From Azadirachta indica (taxonomy: Eukaryota > Streptophyta > Magnoliopsida > Sapindales > Meliaceae), in contig CM040441.1 in NCBI GenBank assembly GCA_022749755.1, forward strand, positions 20,213,475 to 20,277,474: 64,000 nt of DNA. Reading direction: 5' to 3'. Below, one piece after another: positions 34,828-45,213 of this stretch; the stretch's first letter is position 1; every line of letters starts with the position of its first letter. The position numbers and the translations under genes were made by a program. Under the pieces are notes generated by a model. The model ran no database searches, had not been told where the DNA came from, and saw only the letters and a program-made list of their open reading frames with translations.

Positions 34828-34862
34828 GTCGGTCCATCAATGATATTAATTATTATAACGTG
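34828..34862. promoter_or_regulatory. 35-bp block identical between the two duplicate copies
   Basis: The block beginning gtcggtccatcaatgatatt and ending ttattataacgtg is identical at 34828-34862 and 48132-48166, while sequence on both sides has substitutions and indels. It follows, by about 80 bp, a shared TATA-like gaggcttataaagg; copy 1 also has a G-box cacgtg near 34741. It may be a promoter-like conserved block or simply a chance run of identity. Confidence 0.35.
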
Positions 34863-34945
34863 TGATTAATTGAATCAACCTACTTGGTCCTTTTGCCAGT
34901 ATTTTGGGAGGGTTTGATTAGGCTATTATTACTATATGATCTCAT

Positions 34946-34947
<2 letters not shown>

Positions 34948-34983
<36 letters not shown>
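34948..34983 (+). repeat. (AAT)n microsatellite
   Basis: Direct reading, about 12 units. A shorter (AAT) run lies at the matching place in copy 2 near 48265-48280. Confidence 0.95.
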
Positions 34984-35627
34984 TTGCATTCACGTATTTT
35001 TAGCAATTTCAAATTATTTTATATTTACTATAGAAGGGTTTCAAAATCTAAGTTATTTTTTGTCTCATTCTTAATAAAAATTCAAATTTAGTATATGTTT
35101 TAAATTTATGTTCGCATTTCTATTTGCTAATAAAGATGTTTTTCTTTAATCTTTAAAATATATCTGTCTTTCTCTAGTTTAACTGTTGTTATAAAATGTA
35201 GTACATTACATTTTATGTTCTTTTTATTCAATTGTTTTTAGGTAATTTCAAAATTGCCCGTGAGTTATTAGTTCATTATGTAAAGTAATTACATGAATTA
35301 TAAATTTTAGAATCGTAGAACTACATGATATTCATAAAAATAGATTCTTAATAATTGAAAAATAATAATGCATATCTTGAGTCATAGCAGATGTAATCTA
35401 GTGAAAAATAAATTGATTTCTCTCTTTAAATCTTTTCCCAGTTGCATATAGCAATTTAATTATACGTTGATAGAAAATAAATATACTATATTTTATTTAT
35501 AGGCAAGGACCGTTACTACAATATTACACATATAAGACAGGTAAAAAGTATTTTAAATAATTTTATAGTACATTTTTTTTATAATGTAAATAGTTTTTTC
35601 AACGTGTCTTAAAATGTCATTAATATA

Positions 35628-35745
35628 AGAAAACAGTTTTTATCGTTTTCAGAATTATAAGAAAATAATTTTTATCTGTTTTCAAAATTGTAAGAAAATA
35701 GGTTTGACCCATTTTCAAAATTATAAGAAGATAATTTTAAATGAG
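35628..35745. repeat. Tandem repeat, about 33-bp unit, three to four copies
   Basis: Repeated pattern of aaaacagtttttatcgtttt followed by cagaattataag, with three clear successive variants (…gttttcagaattataag, …gttttcaaaattgtaag, …cattttcaaaattataag). Confidence 0.75.
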
Positions 35746-36035
35746 ACAAGAATGTTCAAACACTTACACTCCACTAATAGTACAAGGATTCTAACCATAG
35801 GCCAAATTGACCAATTTTACTACATTTTCGAGTATTAATATATATAGTTTTTGAAAATATTAGATTTATATTAAATGCAACCAATACTATATTTAAATAA
35901 ATATTATAAATTTATAGTCATATTTCTTTTGTAATTTTTTTAAAAAAATTTGGATATACAAATTAATATTTATTAATTTTGTATTAAATTAGTATTTTTT
36001 TTGTAAAAATTGAATAAAAATAAAACCAACAACTA

Positions 36036-36365
36036 AAACAATTTTCTATTGAAAACTAAATAGGTCATTTAATAAAACTTGTCTTTTTTTTTTTTGAAGA
36101 AAAAGAAAATAATTTAAAACTATTTTCTATTTTTTAAAATTAAAGTCAGATTTAATAAAATTGTCGTCTAAATATTAAGAAAAGAAGATAGTTTGAAAGA
36201 TGTTTTTTATTTTTAAGAAATAAAGTCAGTTTAAATAAAATTATCCTTTAAAAATCATAAAAAGAAGACAGTTTAAAAACTGTTTTCTATTTTTTAGAAT
36301 CAATGTATAATTAAAGATAATTTTTTCATTAATCGTTTTAAAAGACTAAAACTATCTTCTATTTA
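36036..36365. repeat. Tandem repeat, about 80-bp unit, four copies
   Basis: The phrase ttttctatttttt/ttttctattgaaa begins successive units near 36042, 36124, 36203 and 36283. Each is followed by aaagtcag..ttaataaaatt and aaaagaagacagtttaaaa variants. It lies within what may be the 3' LTR of the minus-strand copia relic. Confidence 0.7.
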
Positions 36366-36613
36366 GCGTGCTTTTTTAATTGTTTTATTATAGTGAGAGG
36401 ACCAATTTTTGTTTTATTAAAACACCTTTCAAATAGTTATTTTTCACTGAAACATGTTTTGAGTATTTGTTTTTCATTAGTAGTATTTAACTATCTCTTA
36501 ACTATGCCTTACATCCCATCAATGTATATGTGTAGTTAAAACTATAATTAACTAATTTGACCAATAATTAATTTACCTACGTGGGCCACTATATATTAAT
36601 ATAATATCTTACA

Positions 36614-37610
36614 TTTTCCCACTTGGCTCGTGAGGTAGAATTATGATTTTTACTTAAACAATAAACATAATGCACATTACCATCGAATAAAATTTACATA
36701 CATTGGTCATACCATAATATCATCATTAAGTATAAACTAATACAAGTCATGGTGGTTCCACATCATTAAATTGCCATAGTTCCTTCCATGTACTACAATA
36801 TTAGTATTCTACTTAATATGATCTATAAATGAAAATAATACAATGGTTCACTTTAATGTCCCGATTAGAAACTAACTCTTGTCAAATTTCTATATCAACA
36901 ATCATGTAAAACAAGATATCCATAAGTATCAAAAACAATGCATAAATGATATCAAAATGTCAAATACAAAATCAATAAAATTTTAAATAATTCCCGTCCT
37001 CTTGATATGTCTAGTAATATCTTCGAAGGCAATCCCTTGTCAATAGATCTAGAATCATAAGATTGGTGCTAATATGCTCAATTGATACTTTTTGTTTCTA
37101 AACTTCTTTTTTAATAGCAAGATATTTCCATTCAATATGTTTAGCACCCTTAGAGTACTTATCATTTTTAGAGAAGAAGACTATTACAGAATTATTTTTA
37201 GAAAAGAAGATTGTTGTGGAATTATCACAGTAAATTTTCAGCAGCTTGGCAACATTGTCGACTATTCCAAGTCTTGAAATAAAGTTCTGTGACCAATTTC
37301 CTTAAATTGTGGCTTCTAAGCATGCCACAGACTCAGCTTCCATAATAGATATACATGACAAACTTTTTTGCACTTTTTTATAAGACTACTACTCTTGCCA
37401 AAAGAAACAAATAGCCAAACATGGACTTCCTTGTGTTATTACATCCAATAAACTCTAACTCTAAATATTTAATCACATCAAAATGATTAGAGCTCAAATA
37501 AGTGAGCATATAATCTTTTGTTCCTTGCAAGTACCTTAATACTTTCTTGCTAGCCTTCCAATGATCTAATGCTGAATTGTTTTGATATAGACCAAGCATT
37601 CCAACAACAA
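36614..37610 (-). pseudogene. Ty1/copia RNase H relic, 3' portion of pol
   Basis: The minus strand reads SAFVVGMLGLYQNNSALDHW, then KASKKVLRYLQGTKDYMLTY, GCNNTRKSMFGYLFLLARVV, MEAESVACLEA near 37335, NWSQNFISRLGIVDNVAKLL, KIYCDNSTTIFFSKN, NDKYSKGAKHIEWKYLAIKK, and VSIEHISTNLMILDLLTRDC to about 37010. This is the end of a copia reverse transcriptase plus RNase H with the usual YCDNS and SKGAKHIE motifs. Stops and frameshifts are present. The upstream part of the same RT lies at 38950-39225, separated by a solo LTR. Confidence 0.87.
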
Positions 37611-37618
37611 AAGCTGAT

Positions 37619-38949
37619 GTTTGTGAAAATACAATGAGGCAACTCAAAAGGGGGGTGAATTGGGTTTTCAAGATTTTAACACTTTTAAAGTAACCAAACA
37701 ATCAACACTAAGTAATTCAAATTCTTCAAGGTATAGTACAACAAATTCAATGCACAATTCTAATCATTAATATGTGAATATCAAAAAATTAAGCTTCAAA
37801 TGTGTGTGAGCAATGTGTATAATAAGTATAAACATAAACAATAATAAAGAGTATAGGAAGAAGATCAAACACAATGGTTTTTACATGGTTCGGCAAATTT
37901 CAGCCTATATTCACACCTTTAAGCCAACCCGATTGATAATTTTACTAATCTAGTCATGAATGCTCCAAAACTCAAACAAATACAACCAAAATGATTTTCA
38001 ATACCTGTTAAACCTCACTAGTGTTCGATCACATCAAACACTCAACTATTAACATAAGTAATCCCTCACCAAATTACTCAATTCATAACCAAGTGAAAGA
38101 CCCACTTTTTTCACTCAATTCAAGTAAAAATAAAAGTAGTAACAATATTTACACCTTAAAAGATTTACAAATGAAAGAACAAGACGTGTATAAGATGAAT
38201 GTGGCAATTTGTAAGTTCAAGATATGATTTTAAAGCTTAAATGATATTTATGAACTGTTAAGATCTTTGGAAAATATTAAAAATCACTTCTAATGAGTAA
38301 AATGACTTATATTTGTTGTTTAACCCAGGAACTAGCCGTTATTAACTACTAGTGTGCCAAATTGGACTAGTTGGTTGACCAAGTAGTCCAATTCGGTTGA
38401 CTGAACTTGGGAGCTTTCTGCGTCTAGTCCAATTGACCAAGTTGGTACAATTGGTTGATTGAGGGGACTGTTTACATGCACTGATCATAATTTGAAAATT
38501 TTATATTTTAGTCCAATTTCAAGGTCTCAAAATCTTGAAATCTAGTAAAGTTTTCAAGTTTCAAATTTTTTTAATTTTGTCAACTTTTCAAGTTTTCAAA
38601 ATTTGCATTTTAATTCGATTTTTAAAACTCAAAATATATGCTTTTGGAAAAACTCTTGAGCTTTGACAGGAACATCATACGCACTAACAAATACAAGTAT
38701 ACAAAAGTAATATAAAATAAAATATCAAACTTGTGACTTTATTCTTCAATTTTTTTAAGGGGTTTCACTATACTTTTCTTGAATGCCTTCATTTTGAATG
38801 TTCTTTAAATTTTCACAATTGCATTCCAATTCTTCATGCTAAAAATATCACAATCAATACTACAAGAAGAATTTGGCTAATAAAATAAAAGATATTAATA
38901 TTTGTTATCATTAAAACAATAGGTTATGAGTTTTAAGGCTAATAGTCTG
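37619..38949 (-). mobile_element. Solo LTR (about 1.3 kb) inserted in a copia RT gene
   Basis: The unit 37624-38944 starts (minus strand) tattagccttaaaactcata and ends near cccaattcaccccccttttg ... tattttca. It interrupts the reverse transcriptase between TCTDQT, the TRPD motif of RT (about 38950), and AFVVGMLG (37610). Flanking 5-mers gtttg (37619-37623) and gtctg (38945-38949) form an imperfect target duplication. The start is the same family as the truncated LTR that begins at 16155 (about 30 of the first 37 bases match). It holds no protein domain, as expected for recombination between two LTRs. Confidence 0.78.
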
Positions 38950-39225
38950 GTCTGTACAAGTCTAAACAAACATCAAGCTCCTAATAATTGATGCATAAGT
39001 AATATTTTCCATTTTTTGCATCTTTGGGCATTGCATGAGACTAAATTTATCTCCTTCTTGAATTTACACTTGTTGAACACTTTTCCATGCTAAACCTTTT
39101 TAGAACTTCATTGATATATATCTTCTACGACAACCCTAACAATTTTGTGATCTATCCACTATTAATGATGGAGAGATAAAATGGTATTCAACACCAAGAA
39201 GGATGTGATTTGTAAAAAAAAAAAA
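38950..39225 (-). pseudogene. Ty1/copia RT fragment upstream of the solo LTR
   Basis: The minus strand reads LLGLS-stop-KIYINEVLKRFSMEKC, then (after a shift) KGDKFSLMQCPKDAKN and ENITYASIIRSLMFV-stop-TCTDQT. These are the end of the copia RT palm region, matching the family's YIDKVLERF, KGDKFSL and YASAVGSLMYAQVCTRPD. The next residues of the same protein are found at 37610 on the other side of the LTR. Confidence 0.82.
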
Positions 39226-39639
39226 AAAATCATATGCTACATTATAACTAGGATTTTATTTCCATGGCTACAACTACTTCTACTAGTCTTATTCGAATTT
39301 TGATCTAGTTTGTCAACCTTAAAACTTAAGCCTCATCAAGCTAGGGCTTACCTAGGTGTAGCAAACTCGATGATATAGCTATATGGTTCATCAATGGTGT
39401 TGCATCAACTTTCTTTTCATCTTTAAGACAACGTTCTTGCATTCGTATTGCAACTGAGGATAACAGTAAGGATAACGACTTGTTATTGATTCATACTGAC
39501 GAAATGTGAGGCATGATGATGACAAGATTAGTAGTAGGAGGACAGGGAAAAGCAAGAATAAGGAAGACACAATATTTGTGTGTCAAGATTCATTAGCATT
39601 TTTAATTTTTGTACATCAATACAATTGATTATGGATAGG
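39226..39639. other. Spacer, nothing recognised
   Basis: Contains an A16-type homopolymer near 39215-39230 and a less AT-rich stretch (39290-39580) in which I recognise no protein or RNA. Confidence 0.3.
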
Positions 39640-39920
39640 ATTTCTTGAGTTTGTGAAGTTTGATGGATGGAAGAATATTGAAAAGAAAATTAGTATCAAA
39701 ATTAATGAAAACAAAAAAATAATTTTTAAAAAATGTTGTAGAGTAAATAGAATAAAACTATTTGTAATTAATAGCTGAAAACAATTTGTTGTAGATTTAA
39801 AATTTTAAATAATATATTTACATATTTATTTTATAATTTTTCCTTCTAATTTTTAATTTAAATTTTAATAAATGTAAATATATGTTAGTAAAGTTGAAAA
39901 AATAAGCTTGAAAAGATTGA
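39640..39920. repeat. Segmental duplication, copy 2 (first part)
   Basis: Aligns with 33490-33770 (for example tatcaaaattaatgaaa, aacaatttgttgtagattta). The duplicate continues only at about 46380, after inserted retroelements. Confidence 0.75.
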
Positions 39921-39944
39921 AAGTTAATTGATTTGCACTCCTTA

Positions 39945-40300
39945 GGTCCCTACAAATGGTTAGATGCCAGACATACTCACAAAAGGATTAGGCAGTTTAA
40001 TTTTCCAAGATATTACAAGCAAGCTGGGAATAGAAAACATTTATTCTCCAACTTGAGGGGTAGCGTTGAAAATCTCAAATTCTTTGACTTTTCTAAAAGA
40101 TTGTACATGGTTATAAGTAGCTAAATGACAATTATGTTCTAATTTAGACTAGTTGGAATCTTCCACATTTATTTAGTTAATGACTAGTTAGTAGGAATTA
40201 GTTTGTTTTCTAAAATATTACCTGGACCTTATACTATATTAGTGTATTCTATTTATGATCAAAAGTGTAGAAGAATTTCAGTTTTTTGCTTATATACGAT
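39945..40300 (+). mobile_element. Copia RNase H tail with 3' LTR start
   Basis: In one frame 39960-40055 reads ILTKGLGSLIFQDITSKLGI then ENIYSPT-stop, the extreme C-terminus of a copia polyprotein. It is followed by ttgaggggtagc, a polypurine tract, and an LTR start gttgaaaatctc near 40061. The LTR continues to about 40300 with a decayed TATA region. No further upstream part of this element is present. Confidence 0.75.
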
Positions 40301-40789
40301 GAAATCTAGTTAGTGCAAGGATAATATCATGATCAAACTTAATATCTCATTAATTGAAATTGACCATGCATAAATCATTTCCAAGTCTTGTAACTTAAAA
40401 AGGAAGCGACTCAAACAGCTCAAAAATAGAAAATAAATTCGATTTTTTTATAACTCAAACAAACGTAAAACTTAAGAAAATATTAACTCCAATCAAAGCA
40501 AAACCTCAAACTCCATCCCCAAATATAGGTCTAACTTTGTCCTCAATGCTTGTAATTAAAAATCATGCAACGGATAAATCAAAAAAAGGTGGAAATGTAA
40601 AGGAATACTTCAAATAAAAAAGATAGCACTTGCTTTTGGCAATCAAATTCAATTGTTGCAAAATTTTACATTCTTCTTTTTATGCACTTTAGATTGCTTC
40701 CCAAGTAGTGCTAAATTTAACGTCTTCAGTCGGACTAAGTTCTTCAGCAAAGAAAATACTCAAACACTAGCTAGGGTGATTGTGGTCTT

Positions 40790-41932
40790 GCATTGCTCAA
40801 AATCACCCTTACATAATGCTTCAACCTCTATCCATTAACTTTGAATGTTCCTGTTGTATCATAATGGACTTCAATTGCACCATAAGAAAATAAGCGAACA
40901 ATTATAAAAAGACTAGACCAACGTGAGCGTAATTTTTTTTAAAAGAGTCGAAGCTAAGAATTATAAAGGAGAACTTTCTAACTAACCAGAAATTCTTGCT
41001 TCAAAATATGCTAGTCATGCCACCTCTTTGTATGCTCCTTATAAATTCGTCCATTCTCATAAACATCATTACGAAATTCTTCCATCTCATTGAATTACAA
41101 CAACCATTTTTCTCCTATAGTTTTCATGTCAAAATTCAATGTTTTCACCATCCAATATGCTTTATACTCAAGTTCAACTAGAAGATGACAAGCTTTTCCC
41201 AGCATTAGCTTGTATGGAGACATTCTAATGGGAGTTTTAAATGCTGTGTGACAAGCCTATAATGCATCATTTAATTTTTTCGACCCTACTTTTTCCTTGA
41301 ATTGCTCACTATTTTTACAAGTATCCTTTTTAATTCTTTATATGAAATCTCTACTTGCCCACTTGTTTGAGGATGATAAGTAGTAGCTATTCGATGAGTG
41401 ACACCATATTTTTCCAATAAAGCTTCAAATTGATGATTGCAAAAATGTTTACCGCCATCAATAATGATTGCTCAAGCAGTGCCACATCGAGTAAAAATAT
41501 GCTTGTGTAAAAAATCATAACAGCCTTAGCATCATTGTTGTATACAGCCACCCCTTCCACCCATTTCGAAACATAATTTATAGCCACTAAAATGTATTGA
41601 TTTGAAAAAAATGATGGAAGTGGAACCATAAAGTCTATCCCTAAACATCAAACAATTCTACCTCAAAAATACTATTCAACAGCATTTCATTTTCTAAGAA
41701 ATATTTCAATTCTTCAACATCAATCATAAGCAGCAACAAATAAGTAAAATTCCTTGAACAATATAGCCAAAAAAAAAACATATTGTAGTACCTTTGTCAC
41801 TATTTTCATTTCACCAAAATGCTCCCTATATTCTAATGAATGACAAGGTCGCAAAATGCTCACCATCTCATCTAAAGTGTCAATTTGAAAACAACAATCA
41901 GTTTCAAATTGATACTTAATTGCTATAAACAC
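40790..41932 (-). pseudogene. Gypsy integrase relic
   Basis: The zinc-binding N-terminus reads ILRPCHSLEYREHFGEMKIV, then TKVLQYVFFLAILFKEFYLF (41932-41720). The core reads MVPLPSFFSNQYILVAINYV then SKWVEG (41629 on), [20 protein letters not shown] (near 41470-41400) and [15 protein letters not shown] (near 41385-41340), so the second catalytic Asp and the Glu motif are retained though frames shift between them. The C-terminal part continues [55 protein letters not shown] and FKVNG near 40830. These are hallmarks of Athila/Tat integrases, which insert element cDNA into the nuclear genome. Confidence 0.85.
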
Positions 41933-41949
41933 ATTGAAGACAACTTGCT

Positions 41950-42340
41950 CATTATGAACTTGTGAGATTAATTTCCTTGTTGTACATCAATCAAAGTTCT
42001 CTCCATAGCTAAAAATGGCCGACCCAAGATAATTGGAATTTCCCAATCAGTTTCCATGTTTAAGACAATAAAATCGGGTGGAAATATAAACTTATCCACC
42101 TTGACCAATACATCTTTAATTAAACCTTTTTGGATGCTTAATTAATTGATTCGCTAATTGTAAGGAAACAGTTGTTGCCTTTGTTTCGCTAAGTCCTATT
42201 TTTTTGAAAATGGAAAAAAGTATTAAATTAATACTTGCACTTAAATCACACAAAACTTTTTCAAAATAACACTCTCTAATGGTGTAAGGTATTATAAAAC
42301 TTCTTGAATCTTTTAACTTTGGTGGTAATTTATTTTACAA
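41950..42340 (-). pseudogene. Gypsy aspartic protease relic
   Basis: The minus strand reads LCDLSASINLI-like sequence near 42260-42220 (the usual active-site DLGAS is altered), then ETKATTVSLQLANQSIK, followed by [20 protein letters not shown] and [20 protein letters not shown], then DVQQ, near 41985. This matches the Athila/Tat protease, including the ILGRPFL motif. Confidence 0.75.
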
Positions 42341-42549
42341 GACAGTGTTGCGCTCCTCCGTTAACATCATCGTTTTATTTTCCTCCATTTTTCTCTTGTT
42401 GGATAAAATGTCCTTCATGAATTTAGCATAACTTGGCATTTGCTCCACTGCATCAATAAAAGGAAACAAGAAATTTAGAAAAGTGCTTATCTAACTTATT
42501 TTTTTGCAAACGTTGAGAAAATGAAATTGGTGGCACATAATTCTTGTTA

Positions 42550-43118
42550 GGACTTATTCTTTCAACTTAAGGAATTAAAGAACCAGCTGCCATAGATGTT
42601 TTGGTGGCATTTTCAGAGTGCTTATTATCATTGTCCTAGTCAGTTGTGGATGTTACATTTGATGGACAAAAATCAACTTGTTCTCCCATTACTTCTTTCA
42701 ACTTGTTTTTCCACTCACTAAGCTGTTTTCCATTCCAAAGTGTAATTGCCTTCACCTGCTCCTTCATATTCGTCTCTATATTGCTTGGTAAGGAACTTTG
42801 CTACCTTTTTACTAATAAATTTTCCATTTGACCCATTTGTACTTCACGATTTCATATAGATATAGTTTGGTTTTGCAATGTTATCTCAGCCTTTATCATG
42901 AATTTAGAAGTGTTCATGGTGAGCAAAGCAAGTGCATCTTCCAAATTCACTTTCTTTTCTTGTAGATGAAAAGCCGAGGCGATTTCATCACATTCTGATT
43001 GTTGTTCTATGAAAAGTTCGGATGATATTTCCAAGCTAGATTATAAATGTTCGAATAAGGATCATGTTGCTGCTTTTGGAGATTTGACACAAAGTTGGTT
43101 GACTCGGAAGATGAAGAA
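42550..43118. repeat. Gag tandem duplication, copy A
   Basis: Begins ggacttattctttcaactta and ends at gactcggaagatgaagaa. It aligns base by base with copy B, which follows immediately. It contains the uninterrupted cttgttctcccattac (42677-42692), the empty site of the MITE found in copy B. Confidence 0.88.
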
Positions 43119-44117
43119 GGACTTATTCTTTCAGCTTAAGGAATTGAAGAACTTGCTACCATAAATCTTTTGGTGGCATTTTCAGAGTACTTATTATCAT
43201 TGTCCTAGTCAATTGTGTGGATGTTACACTTGATGGACAGAATCAGCTTGCTCTCCCTAGGAGTGGGCAGAAAATCGGCCGAAACTAGACCAGACCAAAA
43301 TTTATAGATTCAGTCCGGTATTTTATGCAATTCGATCCGATTTTGATTTTGGTCCAAAAAATTCGGATCAGACCGAAAATATTATTTTTTTAATATTTTT
43401 TTATCTAAACGACGTCAATTTATTCTATTTTCATAAAATGATATCATTTAGTACACTGAAAAATTTTTAAAAAAATAAATTTATTTAAAAACTGAACCGA
43501 TCTGAAAATCGAATCAATCGATCTAGTTTAATTTGATTAAAACATGTAATCAATCCGGTCTGATCCAGATTTTTCTTTCTATTCGATTCAGTCCGGACTC
43601 AGAAATTTAAGATCTGAAATTTTCAAATCCGATCCAGTTTTTCGAAAACCCAAGCCAAACTGGACCATGCCCACCCCTAATTCTCCCATTACTTCTTTCA
43701 ACTTGTTTTTCAGCTCACTAATTGTTTTCCATTCCAAAGTGTAATTGCCTTCACTTGCTCCTTTAGATTGGTCTCTATATTGCTTGGTAAGGAACCTTGA
43801 TACCTTTCTGCTAATAAATTTGCCATTTGATCCATTTGTACTTTAAGATTTTGTATAAATACAACTTGGTTTTGTAATGTTGTCTCAATCTTTATCATGA
43901 ATTTAGTAGTGTTCATGATGAGCAGAGCAAGTGCATCTTCCAAATTCACTTTCTTTTCTTGTGGATAAAAGTTGAAGGCAGTTTCATCACATTTTTATTG
44001 TTGCTCCATGAAAAGTTTAGATGATATTTCCAAACTAGATTATAAGTGTTTGAATAAAGATTGTGTTGCTGCTTTTGGAGATTTGACACAAAATTGGTTT
44101 GCTTAGAAGACAAAGAA
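43119..44117. repeat. Gag tandem duplication, copy B (interrupted by a MITE)
   Basis: Begins ggacttattctttcagctta. After removing the 422-bp MITE and one 8-bp target copy, its length (569 bp) equals copy A. Divergence between A and B is considerable, so the duplication is old. Confidence 0.86.
43258..43679. mobile_element. MITE, 422 bp, taggRgtgggca termini
   Basis: Ends taggagtgggca (left) and tgcccacccct-a (right) form inverted termini. Inside are repeats of gaccagacc, gatccgat and cagtccgg type. The flanks gctctccc (43250-43257) and attctccc (43680-43687) match at six of eight positions, in keeping with an 8-bp hAT-type target duplication. Copy A of the tandem duplication gives the empty site. 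It is non-coding and non-autonomous. Confidence 0.83.
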
Positions 44118-45190
44118 GTGAATAAACTACTAACTTGAGATCAACACTTGCATAGTTTATTCCACATAATTCACACACTTTAACTTAAGATTGGATAGCA
44201 TTAACATTCAACTTACCAAGCTGTCTTGACAAAGTAGCAACTTGGGTTGTCAAAGTGATGATGGCATCAATTTCGTGTACTCCAACAACTCTTCTTTTTG
44301 TTGAACGATCTAAAGGCCATTAATAATTATTGGAAGCCATTTCTTCTAGCAATGCATATACTTCATCATATGTTTTGCTCATCAACACACCACCCATTGT
44401 AGCATCAATCATGGTTCTAATTGTGTAACTTAATCCATTATAAAAAGTTTGCACTTGCAACCATGTTGGCAATCCATGATATGGACAACTTCTTAATATA
44501 TCCTTGTACCCTTCCCATGCTTTATATGGAGACTCCATGTCAAATTAAGAATAGGATGTGTTATCATTTCGAATTTTTGCCATCTCGCTAGAGGGAAAAA
44601 TTTTGCTAAGAATTTCTAGTAATTCATTCCAAGTTGAGATGGTTTTGCAAGGAAGTAAATTTAACCATCCTTTGGCCTTGTCCTTAAGTGAGAACAGAAA
44701 GAATCTCATTCTTATAGCATCATCTGAAACACTGTTATGCTTGAAACTATTGCAAATTTATAGAAAATTTGTGATGTGTGCATTCGGTTTTATTATTCAA
44801 AAAATCTCTAAATTAGACATATGTCTAAATTATATAAATTATTGCAGGCTTAATTTTGAAGTTGTTGGCTTGAATTATAGGTTGTCTAATGCTAGATGAA
44901 ATGCCATTAATTATCAAAATAGCATAATCCCTTAAAATTTTATTATTTTCAACCCCAACAATGTCAACCACGTTTTTTGCCATGGTGCTAGTTTATTGCA
45001 TTATTGATGCTTGTTTTCACTTTTTGTTTTGCTTGCGAAATGTACGTTCTATCTCTCTTTCCAAAGGCATAAGATTAGAACTTTCAGAATGTCTCATGCA
45101 CTAAAAGGAAGCACCTGAATTTATAATAAAAACAAACTTTTAAATTAAGATTGAATTAATCCAAATTGATATTAATAAAAATTAAAACAA

Positions 45191-45208
45191 TCCCTCACAA
45201 CAGCGCCA
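45191..45208 (-). other. Primer binding site of the gypsy element
   Basis: Minus-strand tggcgctgttgtgaggga resembles the tggcgccgttgccgggga PBS of Athila/Tat elements, with substitutions. It is followed by gag and preceded by the LTR end. Confidence 0.75.
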
Positions 45209-45213
45209 AAATT

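Larger units (their letters stand above)
33480..35260. repeat. Segmental duplication, copy 1 (uninterrupted)
   Basis: Three consecutive parts of this segment align in the same order with 39640-39920 and then with 46380-48630. Examples are gtttgtgaagtttgatgg (33499 and 39649), tcaaacaagtccttaaactt (34352) against tcaaacaagcccctaaactt, and aggcttataaaggaatt (34747 and 48078). No protein-coding frame is conserved. This copy lacks the insertions found in copy 2 and so preserves the pre-insertion arrangement. Confidence 0.8.
35530..36613 (-). repeat. Probable 3' LTR of the minus-strand copia relic
   Basis: On the minus strand a polypurine-rich agccaagtgggaaaa is followed at 36613 by tgtaagatattatatt, a plausible LTR start. 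It lies just downstream of the RNase H tail. The far end of the LTR is not fixed; 35530 is an estimate. Confidence 0.45.
42400..44987 (-). pseudogene. Gypsy gag relic with internal tandem duplication
   Basis: It starts MAKNVVDIVGVENNKILRDY near 44987 and continues AILIINGISSSIRQPII. The capsid-like region reads MESPYKAWEGYKDILRSCPY, then HGLPTWLQVQTFYNGLSYTI (44538-44430), then DEVYALLEEMASNNY. The C-terminal portion (MNLEDALALLIMNTTKFMIK, then VQMDQMANLLAERYQGSLPS) is present twice because of a 569-bp tandem duplication, the distal copy carrying MNTSKFMIKAEITLQNQ. Stops occur throughout. Family knowledge: Gag forms the cytoplasmic particle in which the element RNA is reverse transcribed. Confidence 0.8.

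Noticed and set aside
39933..40124. 63-codon open frame at the copia tail
   Set aside because: Another frame of the same DNA encodes the recognisable copia C-terminus and LTR start; this frame is a shadow.
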